Shown here: in pieces, positions 51,536-60,534 of the stretch
Layout: each line of letters opens with the position of its first letter
Position numbering within the stretch: the stretch's first letter is position 1
The notes under the pieces: generated by a model
The model's input: only the letters and a program-made list of their open reading frames with translations
What the model was told of the DNA's origin: nothing
The model's database searches: none
Position numbers and translations under genes: made by a program
Assembly: GCA_963667315.1 (NCBI GenBank)
Contig: OY763325.1
Coordinates: 496,001-560,000, forward strand
Reading direction: 5' to 3'
Source: DAINPP01 sp963667315
GTDB lineage: Bacteria > Thermotogota > Thermotogae > MWEM01
Length of the DNA: 64,000 nt

Positions 51536-53008
51536 CTATTTCTTATAATAAAGCGTCGACATGTCTTGGACGTAAAGCGGATAAACGTTGTAACCGAAAA
51601 GATCGGGGGCAAGTGCCACGATAAAATTCGGGTCCATGATATAAACTGCCGCTGCATCATTTGTCAGGAGCGTCTGTGCAATCTTGAACATTTCAGCCTT
51701 TGTATCAACGTCTGTCTGTTCGATGGCTGATGCGATCAGCTGATCGTAGGCTGCGTTTGAATAATTCATGAAATTTCTGGCGTAATCGGACATGTATCTT
51801 TTGAGTATATCGTATGCGCTGAGTTTTCCGGTGAGGCCGATGATTGTCATGTCGTATGCTCTTCCGGCATAGACTTCATCAAGCCATACGCCCCATTCGA
51901 CGAGTTCTATATTAACTTCTATTCCTGCTTTTTTTAACTGTTCTGCGATAACCTGAGCCGTGTCCACATGGAACTGATAATTGGACGGAACAGTGATCGT
52001 TGTCTTGAAGCCATTTGGGTATCCTGCTGCTTCAAGTAATTCCTTTGCCTTTTCGATATTCGTTGCGTATACATCCTGAAGCCCATCCTGGTAATACTTA
52101 TCCATGATCGGGGACATATTGGAACCAAGCTGTGTTCCGTAGCCATTGGCTACGATGTCGATAATCTCTTCCTTGTTGATGGCAAAATTGACTGCCTGTC
52201 TGACTCTGACATCATCAAACGGTTTTCTCGCCATGTTCATTGTCATGAGCTGAACCATATTCTGCGGGGCACTGATGAGATTATACCGGTCTGTGAGAAT
52301 TTCTGCCTGTATGGCATCAGCTCTCGGCAACATCTGTACTTCACCCGCCATAAAGCTCATGAGAGCCGTCTGATTTTCCGTGATGATTCTGAATTCAACT
52401 TCATCCAGTTTCGGTAATTCAGGATTCCAGTAGGCATTAAACTTCTTAAGGACAACCTTCTGTCCCGGCTGATAATCGTCAAACTGGAAAGGCCCCGTAC
52501 CGATTGGATTAGCATTTTGATCATCATTGGCTTCCGGAATAATAGCGGCTGTGAACTTTGAAAGGAAGTCTGTATTCAATGTGTTGAGTTTGATGACAAC
52601 CGTCTTGTCATCTGTTGCCATAATACTTTCGACGTATTTCATAAAATCAGAAGAAAGACCTTCCACTTCTTCCGTTCCTTTCAGTCTGTTCAGGGAATAA
52701 AGAACATCTGACATCTTAACGGTTTCGCCGTTGTGGAATTTAACACCCTCTCTAAGTGTGAAAGTATATGTCAGACCATCTTCAGAGATAACGTAGGAAG
52801 ATGCAACTGCAGGGATAACGTTTCCCGTATGATCAGGCTTCAGAAGACCTTCAAAGACGTTGAACATCATTTCATATGTACCGGAAGCTGCTGCCTTGTG
52901 TGGATCAAGAAAATCAGGGTCCTGCGGTACCCTGACAACGACTTTGTCAAGTCCGAAAAAAGTAACACTTAAAAGAACAAGCAGTAAAAGCAAAAGAATC
53001 TTTTTCAT
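51536..53008 (-). CDS. oppA: Oligopeptide-binding lipoprotein-like protein (SBP family 5)
   Basis: 490-residue periplasmic binding protein. The signal peptide (KKILLLLLLVLLSVTFFG) has no lipobox Cys. It then shows PQDPDFLDPHKAAASGTYEM, YTFTLREGVKFHNGE (the family 5 signature), IGTGPFQFDDYQPGQKVVL, VRQAVNFAINKEEII and a C-terminal YNVYPLYVQDMSTLYY. GGAGG precedes ATG 53008. Being first of the transporter genes, with a terminator after it, suits the excess of binding protein usual in such systems. Confidence 0.93.
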   Translation of the reverse strand: MKKILLLLLLVLLSVTFFGLDKVVVRVPQDPDFLDPHKAAASGTYEMMFNVFEGLLKPDHTGNVIPAVASSYVISEDGLTYTFTLREGVKFHNGETVKMSDVLYSLNRLKGTEEVEGLSSDFMKYVESIMATDDKTVVIKLNTLNTDFLSKFTAAIIPEANDDQNANPIGTGPFQFDDYQPGQKVVLKKFNAYWNPELPKLDEVEFRIITENQTALMSFMAGEVQMLPRADAIQAEILTDRYNLISAPQNMVQLMTMNMARKPFDDVRVRQAVNFAINKEEIIDIVANGYGTQLGSNMSPIMDKYYQDGLQDVYATNIEKAKELLEAAGYPNGFKTTITVPSNYQFHVDTAQVIAEQLKKAGIEVNIELVEWGVWLDEVYAGRAYDMTIIGLTGKLSAYDILKRYMSDYARNFMNYSNAAYDQLIASAIEQTDVDTKAEMFKIAQTLLTNDAAAVYIMDPNFIVALAPDLFGYNVYPLYVQDMSTLYYKK

Positions 53009-53030
53009 TGTTGTTTTCCTCCTAAATAGG

Positions 53031-53762
53031 TTAAAATTCAAATGATAAGCCATAACCGGCTAAATAAATGTCGCCCATGAATTTTTTCGCCGCATTCGAA
53101 AGAAGTTCTTCATGATTGCCATAATGGGGCAGATGTGTCAATAATAATTCCTTCGACTGACTCATCTGAGCCAAATCGGCTGCCTCATAGGCACTCATAT
53201 GACCTGCGACGTTATTTTCGTTTGATTCGTACAAACTGCTTTCCGCAATCAATAAATCTGATTCAGAAGCAAAATCAATCAACCCTTCGTACAATTGTGT
53301 ATCCCCTGTAAAGGTGATCTTCTTAGATTCTGTCGTCATACTTACGGCATAGGCTTCAACCGGATGAACGTTTCTTGAAAAACTGAAAGCAACATCCATA
53401 AACGCATAATGACTGTTTTCATCAAAATAATAAATATTCAGATGATCCTCACCGATATATTTATCCAGCATCTTCATATCTTTCGGGATAAAGACATTTA
53501 ATGGCTTATTTCTTATCCCAAGCTTCGTCTGGATCATAACATTATAATACAAACTCATCAAATCCGCACAATGATCCATATGTTCATGTGTTACAACAAC
53601 CGCATCCAGTTCATTTGGGTTGATAAAGGCATACAATTTTGACAACACACCACTGCCGCATTCCAGTAGGATATTCGTTTCTTCCGTTTTAAATAAATAA
53701 CCGGATGTCGGTTCATCCTGTTCGGGATATGCACCCCAGAATCCTATCGTTGTAAAATTCAT
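53031..53762 (-). CDS. MBL-fold metal-dependent hydrolase, RNase Z-like
   Basis: 243 residues: TIGFWGAYPEQDEPTSGYL, LLECGSGVLSKL, the metal motif VVTHEHMDHCADLMSLYY (HxHxDH), FTGDTQLYEGL, and LLLTHLPHYGN (final His). This is the RNase Z/ElaC-type subgroup of metallo-beta-lactamase fold, though the tRNase Z exosite is missing. ATG 53762 lies five bases after GAGGTG; GTG 53768 overlaps that site. It is between rpiR and oppA in the same transcript. Confidence 0.85.
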   Translation of the reverse strand: MNFTTIGFWGAYPEQDEPTSGYLFKTEETNILLECGSGVLSKLYAFINPNELDAVVVTHEHMDHCADLMSLYYNVMIQTKLGIRNKPLNVFIPKDMKMLDKYIGEDHLNIYYFDENSHYAFMDVAFSFSRNVHPVEAYAVSMTTESKKITFTGDTQLYEGLIDFASESDLLIAESSLYESNENNVAGHMSAYEAADLAQMSQSKELLLTHLPHYGNHEELLSNAAKKFMGDIYLAGYGLSFEF

Positions 53763-53813
53763 TTTCACACCTCTTTTCGAAAGGGCAATTCACAAATTGC
53801 CTTCAAAAACGCT

Positions 53814-54641
53814 TTATTTAAAATACTCAAAATTCTCTTCCGTCTTCGTCAAATTCTCTTCAACTCTGATCGGGTCCAGGTAGGCAACCTCTTTAATCAA
53901 CGCGTTCAAGACAGAGAAAGCAGCCGTATACGAATCCAAGAATCCACTTGAATCGGTGTATGCGAACAATGCGATATCCGACAGAGCGACAAACGGAGAA
54001 ATTTCAGAATCCGTCATTGTAATTATATAACATCCCGACGGTTTTACATTTTCTGCAATTTTCAAAGAAAGCCGTGAATATCTTGGAAATCCGCAAAGGA
54101 AAAGTACATCATCCCCTGTGATATTGGCCAGTGTTTCTGCAACAGCATAATGTTCGATAAACACGGCATTTCCCAGCATATAATTTAAAATATAATGCAA
54201 TGGTACGGAAATAGACATTTCAACGCGCCAGCCACCAATATACACCCTTTTTGCTTCAAGGATCTTTTTGGCACCAAAGGCAATTTGCTTTTCCTGTGAG
54301 AGATTCATCGTATGTGTAATATTTTGCACTTCACGGGCAAAATGTTTTTCAAGCCATGAGGCGTTATTGTCCTTATCTAAAAGAAACTCATTCAATCGTA
54401 CCACCGTACGGTTTTCCACCACAAGATTCTGACTCTCACGCTGCATCTGAGCATATCCCTCATATCCCAGAACCCGGGAAAGCCTGATCAGCGTTGCCTC
54501 ACTGACCTTGCTTTTCCTGGAAAGCTCTTTGATACTTGAAAAAGCGATATCCTGAATATGATGGCGTATATACAAAGCCCCTTTTTTCTGCGTCTCGGTT
54601 AATGTGTTAAACTTCGTATCGATTGATTCTATAATGTTCAA
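53814..54641 (-). CDS. RpiR/MurR-family transcriptional regulator with SIS domain
   Basis: 275 residues. The N-terminal HTH (ETQKKGALYIRHHIQDIAFS, ELSRKSKVSEATLIRLSRVLG) is followed by a SIS sugar-phosphate-binding domain (GAKKILEAKRVYIGGWR, DDVLFLCGFPRYSR, GCYIITMTDSEISP). RpiR-family repressors usually sense phosphorylated sugars such as MurNAc-6-P. In this block it probably regulates the opp operon. TTG 54641 follows AGAGGA and overlaps the HAD gene by 35 bases. Confidence 0.88.
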   Translation of the reverse strand: MNIIESIDTKFNTLTETQKKGALYIRHHIQDIAFSSIKELSRKSKVSEATLIRLSRVLGYEGYAQMQRESQNLVVENRTVVRLNEFLLDKDNNASWLEKHFAREVQNITHTMNLSQEKQIAFGAKKILEAKRVYIGGWRVEMSISVPLHYILNYMLGNAVFIEHYAVAETLANITGDDVLFLCGFPRYSRLSLKIAENVKPSGCYIITMTDSEISPFVALSDIALFAYTDSSGFLDSYTAAFSVLNALIKEVAYLDPIRVEENLTKTEENFEYFK

Positions 54642-55341
54642 TGCAAATATCCTCTTTTAAAAGATCGGGTAACTCATTGATTCCCGATATGATGAGATGT
54701 TCTATCTCTTCAACGCCAAATGTTCCGAACCGGTTGATTAGGATGGAATCCATCCCTACAGCGGAACTGCCGATTACATCATCATAAAAATTATCCCCGA
54801 TATACAGACAGTTTTCAGCTTCTTTGCCACACTGCGTTAATGCGTGTTCAAAAATCCTGCTATCCGGTTTTTGGAATCCAACTTCCGATGAAATGACAAT
54901 ATGATCAAAATAGGAATCAAGCGCGTTATCCATAAGAACTTTCCTTGCCGTATCATCCCAGTTTGACAACAAACCGAGTGAGTAGCCTTCACGTTTCAAT
55001 TCAGACAGCGTGTCATGTGTGTAATCAAAGCAGGACCAGACTGCTTCTTTGCCCTTTTTGTTTTCCATCACACAGTCGATTAGTGCTTCCGGTGTCAGCC
55101 TGATCTCAAGATATTTGATCAGATTTGACAGATACTGTCTGTAGAAAGCCAGTGAAAATAACTCCCCATATTCATGCCTTTTGCGCATAAATTTTTTATC
55201 TGCCAGATGATAAGCTTTTTCCAGAAAATCATGGGAAACATCGTATCCGTTTTCAGACAGATACTGTCTCATCTTTATCTCTCTATCCTGTTTGACCAGC
55301 GTATATCCCAGATCAAACCACAACATATCTACATTTTCCAT
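54607..55341 (-). CDS. HAD-superfamily phosphatase
   Basis: 244 residues: motif I MLWFDLGYTLVKQD, with D-x-G in place of the usual DxD, motif II LGLLSNWDDTA, motif III Lys in EVGFQKPDSRIF, and motif IV YIGDNFYDDVIGS. The motif I variation (second Asp replaced by Gly) may lower phosphatase activity, as in some HAD proteins. It is the first gene of the minus-strand opp block and overlaps rpiR. The substrate is unknown; a sugar phosphate would fit the RpiR neighbour. Confidence 0.85.
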   Translation of the reverse strand: MENVDMLWFDLGYTLVKQDREIKMRQYLSENGYDVSHDFLEKAYHLADKKFMRKRHEYGELFSLAFYRQYLSNLIKYLEIRLTPEALIDCVMENKKGKEAVWSCFDYTHDTLSELKREGYSLGLLSNWDDTARKVLMDNALDSYFDHIVISSEVGFQKPDSRIFEHALTQCGKEAENCLYIGDNFYDDVIGSSAVGMDSILINRFGTFGVEEIEHLIISGINELPDLLKEDICIEHYRINRYEV

Positions 55342-55378
55342 CATCATCACCCTGAAGTAAATAATACACAAAATAAAA

Positions 55379-55400
55379 AACTGAAGCGTTTGCTTCAGTT
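55379..55400 (-). terminator. Rho-independent terminator
   Basis: Nine-base stem AACTGAAGC / GCTTCAGTT, GTTT loop, T-rich on the minus-strand side. It ends the transcript of the zinc-ribbon/MshEN-like gene at 55468. Confidence 0.85.
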
Positions 55401-55467
55401 CTATTCTATTCCCCTTTTATATTTTATTTGCAAAAGGTTTTTTAGTTTTTTTAAGAAAGCGATAGAT

Positions 55468-55800
55468 TTATCGACACGTTTTAGGTAAGTTTTCTGGCGA
55501 TAGAGATGCCCTGTTTTGAAATTCCAGTGCATTATTAATCGCTTCAGCATCAATGATATCTGCAAGCCTTAGGATTTTCCCCAATGGGCAATGTTGTGTA
55601 AGTGAGTATTTAATTTCTAATGCGTCCTCCAATTCTTTTCGAGTGATCTTTTTAAAAGCAATAAGAATCTCCCCTAAACGTAAACAGGGTTCAACACGAA
55701 GCATCCTTCTACCGCATTTCGGGCAGATGATAATATTGATTAAGTTCAAAGAATTAAGGTTTTCTATATGTGAACAATTTAAACATTTAAATATCTGCAT
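55468..55800 (-). CDS. Zinc ribbon plus MshEN/T2SSE-N-like domain protein, copy 1
   Basis: 110 residues in two parts. The first is a zinc ribbon at about 1-38, with paired CxxC (FKCLNCS and ICPKCGR). The second is a domain at about 42-100 with the two-fold MshEN pattern: RLGEILIAFKKITRKELEDAL, then PLGKILRLADIIDAEAINNALEFQ. MshEN is the N-terminal domain of type II secretion and pilus ATPases, and some versions bind c-di-GMP. Here it stands alone without the ATPase. ATG 55800 is chosen for its GGGGTGA site. It follows the secreted-protein gene at 55842, as in the second copy at 60535. Confidence 0.72.
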   Translation of the reverse strand: MQIFKCLNCSHIENLNSLNLINIIICPKCGRRMLRVEPCLRLGEILIAFKKITRKELEDALEIKYSLTQHCPLGKILRLADIIDAEAINNALEFQNRASLSPENLPKTCR

Positions 55801-55841
55801 ATCATTCACCCCTCAATATATGTGAATGATATAAGAGCTGT

Positions 55842-56942
55842 TTAAAGTGATTCTATCGTAAAATATAAAGTTGAAGAATAGTCACCGGCAGGGAATTTAT
55901 ACCATTCTTCCGAGACATCTATCTTTAGGATTAAATTTTCAGAATGTGTTTCCATTAAATTTAAGGCGTTGGAATTACAATACGACTTAAAAAAACCTTC
56001 ATTTGGAACTTCCCTGAAATTTTCTTCATCGTTCCATCTGTAAAGGATTCTTGTTGTTTCTTTATTGTCGATGATGCTTTCGTTGTTTGATGAGGTAAAA
56101 CCAAATTTATTTAAAGCATAGTTCAATTGAACGCTCAATTTGCTGTTTATGGCAGTTTGACAACCAGAAGAACCGATTTCTATCGTACTTTTCCTGAAAT
56201 TGACGATGGTCAGTTTACAATTTGAGTCTATATGGCCAATTTTTAAGCTGCATCCGTTATTGAAAATCCATACTCGCTTTGCTTTTATCCTGCTTATCGT
56301 TATCACATCCATCAAAAAAGGGTTATTGAAGATAAGAAGAACATTATCGTTGTCTATATCATGGTAGTTTATATAACTTCTTTGAAAGCCATCTTTGAAA
56401 TCCGGTAAAGCTTTTATATGATACAAAGTAAATACTTTTCCAGGTACACTCAACGCTTCTAATTTAAATTGCTCCATCGTATGCTTGATACTTTCTTCGA
56501 TGGTTCTGGAATTCCCACCCAATAGAAAATAGTTCTGATAATTACTTCTAAAATCTCTAATAACACCATTGCTATTATCAGCATTATGGCAAAAAGGGGC
56601 GAGACACAATTCATTGTTAAAATCTTCGAAAGGAAACATGTTTCCTATTTTTTCGCATGAAGAATATGATTTCTGACCGATAAATTCGTTTACCTGTAAT
56701 GGTGAGTGAACGATTAAAGTCCCCCGATTATAACGTTCAAAAGTGTTTGTGATGATTGAAAAATCCTCTTTTGAAAAAACTGGTGTTATATCCACGGTAA
56801 TCGTTGGCAAAACAGTGGCTTGTTTCACATTAAGGATTTCCTCTTTGATCAGATTAGTTGCACGCAACTCAAACTCTAAAGCAAATAAAGAGATTATACC
56901 AAAGAAAAATATTACGATGAAGAGGAATTTGTATTTTTTCAT
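55842..56942 (-). CDS. Secreted surface-type protein of duplicated cassette, copy A
   Basis: 366 residues with a signal peptide (KKYKFLFIVIFFFGIISLFA). It is homologous over most of its length to copy B at 60921: LPTITVDITPVFSKEDFSII, IVHSPLQVNEFIG, KRVWIFNNGCSLKIGHIDSN, INDKETTRILYRW-type and a C-terminal WYKFPAGDYSSTLYFTIES. The middle contains strand-rich repeats with N-G and G-turns. The C-terminal W-Y-x5-G-[DE]-Y-x-x-T pattern recurs in two or three other secreted proteins downstream. ATG 56942 is spaced from AAAGGG. The family is not recognised. Confidence 0.7.
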   Translation of the reverse strand: MKKYKFLFIVIFFFGIISLFALEFELRATNLIKEEILNVKQATVLPTITVDITPVFSKEDFSIITNTFERYNRGTLIVHSPLQVNEFIGQKSYSSCEKIGNMFPFEDFNNELCLAPFCHNADNSNGVIRDFRSNYQNYFLLGGNSRTIEESIKHTMEQFKLEALSVPGKVFTLYHIKALPDFKDGFQRSYINYHDIDNDNVLLIFNNPFLMDVITISRIKAKRVWIFNNGCSLKIGHIDSNCKLTIVNFRKSTIEIGSSGCQTAINSKLSVQLNYALNKFGFTSSNNESIIDNKETTRILYRWNDEENFREVPNEGFFKSYCNSNALNLMETHSENLILKIDVSEEWYKFPAGDYSSTLYFTIESL

Positions 56943-57621
56943 TTTTTTCATCCCTTTCAAGCCAGTTTTTATGAAAAAGCTGAAATACAATAGAGTATAT
57001 GGAAAATAAACAAAAGAATGTATTTTCTAATTCCAAGACTCATCAATTTATTGACAAAACCCGATAAACCCAATATCAAAATTATCTCTAACGAAAAACA
57101 ATCTTTAAAAGCATTGTGTTAAAAAAATAAATATAAACTATAATCCATAATATTATAAAATATATGAATTAATATTAAACTATATAATTCACAAGAAAGC
57201 TTACAATTGCTTAACTATATACGAAATAAACTCATTTAATAAAATGATAAGAATCTTATAAAGTTGTTCCTATTTAATATAGTTGTCTGTATTAGATATG
57301 TTTGATAATTGATAGTTGGGTCTTGGGTCTATAGTTGCTAATCGTTAGCTTTTTGATTTACGTGTCTTTGTGTTGTTTGGATATACTCATGACGTTGATG
57401 AGGTAGAAAATATGAATATGAATTGGCAGTTTGACTTCAAGGGAGGTGGGGCTGAAAGAGGATATGAAATACTTTACTGCAGCATACGGAATTCTAAAAG
57501 AGTAAGATAGCCGATGGTAGTTGTATGCTGTATCGTGTAGATTTATTTTCCGAAATGAAGGATATTTTTATTGCAGGTATTTCAAGAAGGGAGGTGAGCT
57601 ATGAAAAAATCATTAGTCATT
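56943..57621. other. AT-rich spacer with short SD-preceded frame cut off by IS3
   Basis: 680 bases. The first half (to about 57300) is TA-rich; the second half is G- and T-rich with few C on the plus strand. No long frame. At 57586-57624 a good ribosome site (AGGGAGGTGAGCT) precedes ATGAAAAAATCATTAGTC, which looks like the start of a signal peptide, but it meets a stop where the IS begins. This may be the remains of a gene disrupted by the insertion. Confidence 0.5.
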
Positions 57622-57653
57622 TGATCTGACCCCAAAAAGTTGGACAGGGAAAA

Positions 57654-58135
57654 TTAAGAAGTTAAAAGGGAATGTTCTCGAAATTGAATCGGGGACATTC
57701 CATTTAATTTCAGCTTAATTCTATCCTCATTATACCAACGAATGTAATGATGAAGTTCATGCTTAAAATGATCAATATCATCAAAAACCTGTAGATATAA
57801 TAATTCTGATTTGAGTAAACCAAAAAAGTTCTCCATTAACGCGTTATCATAACAATTCCCTTTTCGGCTCATACTTTGGGTAATACCGTTTTTGTTAAGT
57901 GCTCTTCTGTAACGATGATGTTGGTATTGCCACCCCTGATCTGAATGCATGATTAACCCTTCAAGAGAATCATATTTAGAGAAGGCATTTTCCAGCATTT
58001 CCGCGATTTGGCCAAGATTCGGGCTAGTTGTCAGTGAATAGGAAACGATCTCCAGACTGAAGCAATCCAAGATAGGAGACAGGTAAAGCTTTTGACCGAA
58101 CAATGAAAATTGAGTGATGTCTGTCAGCCATTTTT
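57654..58135 (-). pseudogene. IS3 OrfB, C-terminal part (DDE integrase)
   Basis: Carries the catalytic triad of the IS3 integrase: first Asp in LTDITQFSLFGQ at the junction, second in MHSDQGWQYQHHRY, Glu in CYDNALMENFFGLLKSE. A C-terminal RWYNEDRIKLKLNGMSP follows. It has no start of its own; the upstream part is across the IS256 element. When one copy of the 8-bp duplication is removed, N-terminal ...NEKW joins LTDIT in frame with no other damage. Confidence 0.88.
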
Positions 58136-59505
58136 GGGGGTGTAAAATAGAGTGTGTAAAAAGCCATTCAGAAAAAACAAGGAGAGTGAGACAGGATGGG
58201 AAAATACATACCGCAACCACAAATGAAATTTGAAACAGAGGAAGAGGAAAGAATCTTTCTGAAAGTGATGCAGGATAATATGGACGATTACAGCGTAGCG
58301 GGAGCAACAGGAGCAGTACAAAAGCTGCTTGGAGATATCATCAACGGAGCGCTGGGAGAAGAGATGAGAGAACATCTTGGGTATGACAAACATGCCCGAG
58401 GCGAAAAGAAGGCAGGGAATGCCAGAAATGGCTATTACAATAAAACACTGATGACAAAGATGGGAGAAACACAGCTGAAAGTGCCGAGAGATCGCAACGG
58501 TGAATTCAGTCCTGCAATCGTTGAGAAGGGCGAGAAGAAGCTCAGCGAGGACATAGAATACAAAATTATCATGATGTATGCCCGCGGGACGAGTACGCGG
58601 GAAATCAGTGAACAGATCCGGGAAATCTATGGTTTTGACGTGTCAGCAACATTTATCTCAAACGTGACAAACAAAGTCAAAGATGAGATAGAAAAATTCA
58701 AGGAGCGGAAACTGGAAGCGATGTATCCAATCGTCTATATGGATGCCATCCGTTACAAAGTGCGTCAAGATGGAAAAACATTGGACAAAGCCATCAATAT
58801 TGTTCTTGGAATCACAATGGAAGGAAAAAAAGAAATACTGGGGTTCTGGTTATGTGAAAATGAATCGGCAAGTTATTGGTTAAACGTCTTGAATGAAATG
58901 AAAAACAGGGGAGTTGAGAGAATACTGATAGCTGCTGTTGATGGTTTGAAAGGTTTTGCGGATGCTATCAAAAATGTTTTCCCTGAAACAGAAGTCCAGA
59001 GATGTGTGGTGCATCAAGTCCGTTTTTCATTGAAGCTTGTCAGTTACAAAGACAGAAAAACAGTTGCAGCTGATATGAAAGATATCTACAAAGCGCCCAG
59101 TAAAGAAGCGGCTGAACATTACCTTGAAGAATTCGCTGGAAAATGGGATTCAAAATACCCGTATGTCTCTAAAAGCTGGTGGCGTAATTGGGAAGAACTG
59201 GCAACTTTCTTCAAATATCCCGAAGAGATCAGACGCCTGATCTATACCACCAACCCCATCGAAAGCCTGAATTCTCAGCTTCGACGTGTGACAAAAACAA
59301 AAGGAGTTTTCCCTTCAGATGAAGCTCTGGAAAAGATTATCTTCCTGAAGATGGCTAAGATTACTGAAAAATGGGGGAGAATGCCTATTAAGGGTTGGCA
59401 GGCTATCCTTTCTCAATTGATGATTTATTTTGAGGACTCTGTTCAAGATTGGACTAGTTTTTTAGGTTAATTTTTCGCTTTTTACACATACTACTTGACA
59501 AACCC
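58136..59505 (+). mobile_element. IS256-family insertion sequence inside IS3 orfB
   Basis: 1370 bp. The 29-bp imperfect terminal inverted repeats are at 58136-58164 and 59477-59505, sharing TGTGTAAAAAGC at the inner end and GGG at the tip. It is flanked by an exact 8-bp target duplication CCATTTTT (58128-58135 and 59506-59513). One intact transposase gene. The exact duplication and the in-frame reconstruction of the host orfB point to a recent insertion. Confidence 0.95.
58196..59470 (+). CDS. IS256-family transposase
   Basis: 424 residues, full length for the family. The N-terminal part has LNGALGEEMREHLGYDKH-type and RNGYYNKTLMTKMGETQLKVPRDRNGEF sequences. The catalytic Asp residues fall in IVYMDAIRYKV and IAAVDGLKGFADAI, the zinc/insertion-region CVVHQVR follows, and the Glu is in NPIESLNSQLRRVTKTKGVF. 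ATG 58196 follows AAGGAG. The reading frame is intact, so the element may still be mobile. Confidence 0.95.
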   Translation: MGKYIPQPQMKFETEEEERIFLKVMQDNMDDYSVAGATGAVQKLLGDIINGALGEEMREHLGYDKHARGEKKAGNARNGYYNKTLMTKMGETQLKVPRDRNGEFSPAIVEKGEKKLSEDIEYKIIMMYARGTSTREISEQIREIYGFDVSATFISNVTNKVKDEIEKFKERKLEAMYPIVYMDAIRYKVRQDGKTLDKAINIVLGITMEGKKEILGFWLCENESASYWLNVLNEMKNRGVERILIAAVDGLKGFADAIKNVFPETEVQRCVVHQVRFSLKLVSYKDRKTVAADMKDIYKAPSKEAAEHYLEEFAGKWDSKYPYVSKSWWRNWEELATFFKYPEEIRRLIYTTNPIESLNSQLRRVTKTKGVFPSDEALEKIIFLKMAKITEKWGRMPIKGWQAILSQLMIYFEDSVQDWTSFLG

Positions 59506-59934
59506 CCATTTTTCGTTAATCTTTTTGGCGCTAAAATCTCTTTTCAAGAGATTAGGTGCTGTCTTACCTGCTTCTCCCTTATAGGAACGATATTTCTTCA
59601 TCCTGACTTGGCAGATGATACCTGATTCACGCATCAAACGCTGAACCTTCTTATGGTTTACGACATAACCTAATTGGTTTAGTTTCATCGTTATACGCCT
59701 ATAACCATATCGCCCACGACTCTCGTGGAAAATCTCTTTTATCCTGGCTTTCAATTCTGCGTTTTTATCTGGTTGCTTCATTTGCTTCAAATGGTAGTAA
59801 AAGGTTGACCGTGACAGATTGGCTGCTTTCAAGAGCTGTCTCAAGTCATATTGTTGCCTTAGAGTATCTACTACCACCGCTTTTACACGTTGTTTGAGTT
59901 TCTTCTGGCTTCCTCTAAGGCAATCAATTTTTTT
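59506..59934 (-). pseudogene. IS3 OrfB, N-terminal part
   Basis: Encodes the OrfB start region: an open -1 frame overlapping the end of orfA (KKLKQRVKAVVVD), the LLKAANLSRSTFYYHLKQM helix-turn-helix, and HESRGRYGYRRITMKLNQLG. It is cut off by the IS256 element after ...KINEKW. It has no convincing start codon, consistent with synthesis as an OrfA-OrfB fusion by -1 frameshifting. Confidence 0.85.
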
Positions 59935-60386
59935 ATGTAGGCCAACTCCGTCTTCAAATATTCATTTTCCTCTTCTAATTCTCGTATCTTCTTCTCTTCC
60001 TCTGTTTGAGGCTCTTTGTGCTGTATTTTCTTTCCCGTTGGTCGTCCTTTCCTTATCCGACTCAAACCCTCTTCACCCTCTCTTTCATAGATCTTCTGCC
60101 AGTTCCACAATGTTGATACGGATGGTATTCCTAACACTGCTGATGCTTCTGATAGGCTGAGCTCATTTTCTGTCGTATATTTTATAGCATATTTTCTGAA
60201 TGATTCAGGATATTTCCCTTTTGCTTTTGTATAATAGGCTTCTTCATTTAGCTGGTAGTATTGCCACCATCTTGTTCCAAGACTCCTTGATATCCCTGTT
60301 TCTTTTGCTGCCTCTTTGATACTGTACTGCTTTGTCTTCATTTTTTCAATAAATTCTTCCTTCTTTTTCATCTCGTATTTCGCCAT
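59883..60386 (-). CDS. IS3 OrfA (helix-turn-helix transposase subunit)
   Basis: 167 residues from ATG 60386, which follows GGAGGTG; an upstream frame extension crosses the IS end and is not used. It has two HTH units: MKTKQYSIKEAAKETGISRS and ENELSLSEASAVLGIPSVST with LWNWQKIYEREGEEGL. A C-terminal coiled coil follows (EEEKKIRELEEENEYLKTEL, then AYIKKLIALEE). This is the IS150-subgroup OrfA. It is intact. Confidence 0.9.
   Translation of the reverse strand: MAKYEMKKKEEFIEKMKTKQYSIKEAAKETGISRSLGTRWWQYYQLNEEAYYTKAKGKYPESFRKYAIKYTTENELSLSEASAVLGIPSVSTLWNWQKIYEREGEEGLSRIRKGRPTGKKIQHKEPQTEEEKKIRELEEENEYLKTELAYIKKLIALEEARRNSNNV
59928..59934 (-). other. Slippery A7 run, putative -1 programmed frameshift site
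   Basis: Seven A in the mRNA near the end of orfA (codons AAA AAA TTG). The -1 frame from here is open into orfB with no stop. IS3-family elements make their fused transposase by this kind of slippage. Confidence 0.6.
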
Positions 60387-60472
60387 GAAAAAATGCACCT
60401 CCAAAAGTTTTTTTATTTCTGTCCAACTTTTGGGGTGCATTTCAAAAAACGGACCTGCCTTCAAAACAAAAA

Positions 60473-60492
60473 AAGCAGCCTCACGGCTGCTT
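60473..60492 (-). terminator. Rho-independent terminator
   Basis: Eight-base stem AAGCAGCC / GGCTGCTT, loop TCAC, with seven T on the minus-strand side. It ends the second cassette's transcript; the IS3 element lies just beyond. Confidence 0.9.
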
Positions 60493-60534
60493 CTATAATC
60501 TAAAAAAGAAAACAAAAACGAAAACAAAACAATT

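Larger units (their letters stand above)
57622..60444 (-). mobile_element. IS3-family (IS150-like) element, interrupted by IS256-family insertion
   Basis: 26-bp terminal inverted repeats lie at 57622-57647 and 60419-60444. Both begin TGA and share the core AAAAGTTGGACAG; a few mismatches lie toward the outer end. Removing the inner element and one 8-bp duplication leaves about 1445 bp, the usual IS3 size, with orfA and orfB on the minus strand. No direct repeat of the flanks was found (left ...GTCATT, right AAAAAC...), so the ends may have recombined or the duplication has decayed. Confidence 0.85.

Noticed and set aside
58136..58307. Start of the 217-codon minus-strand frame ending at 57654
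   Set aside because: The first 57 codons are IS256 sequence read on the wrong strand; only the part up to 58135 is IS3 OrfB.
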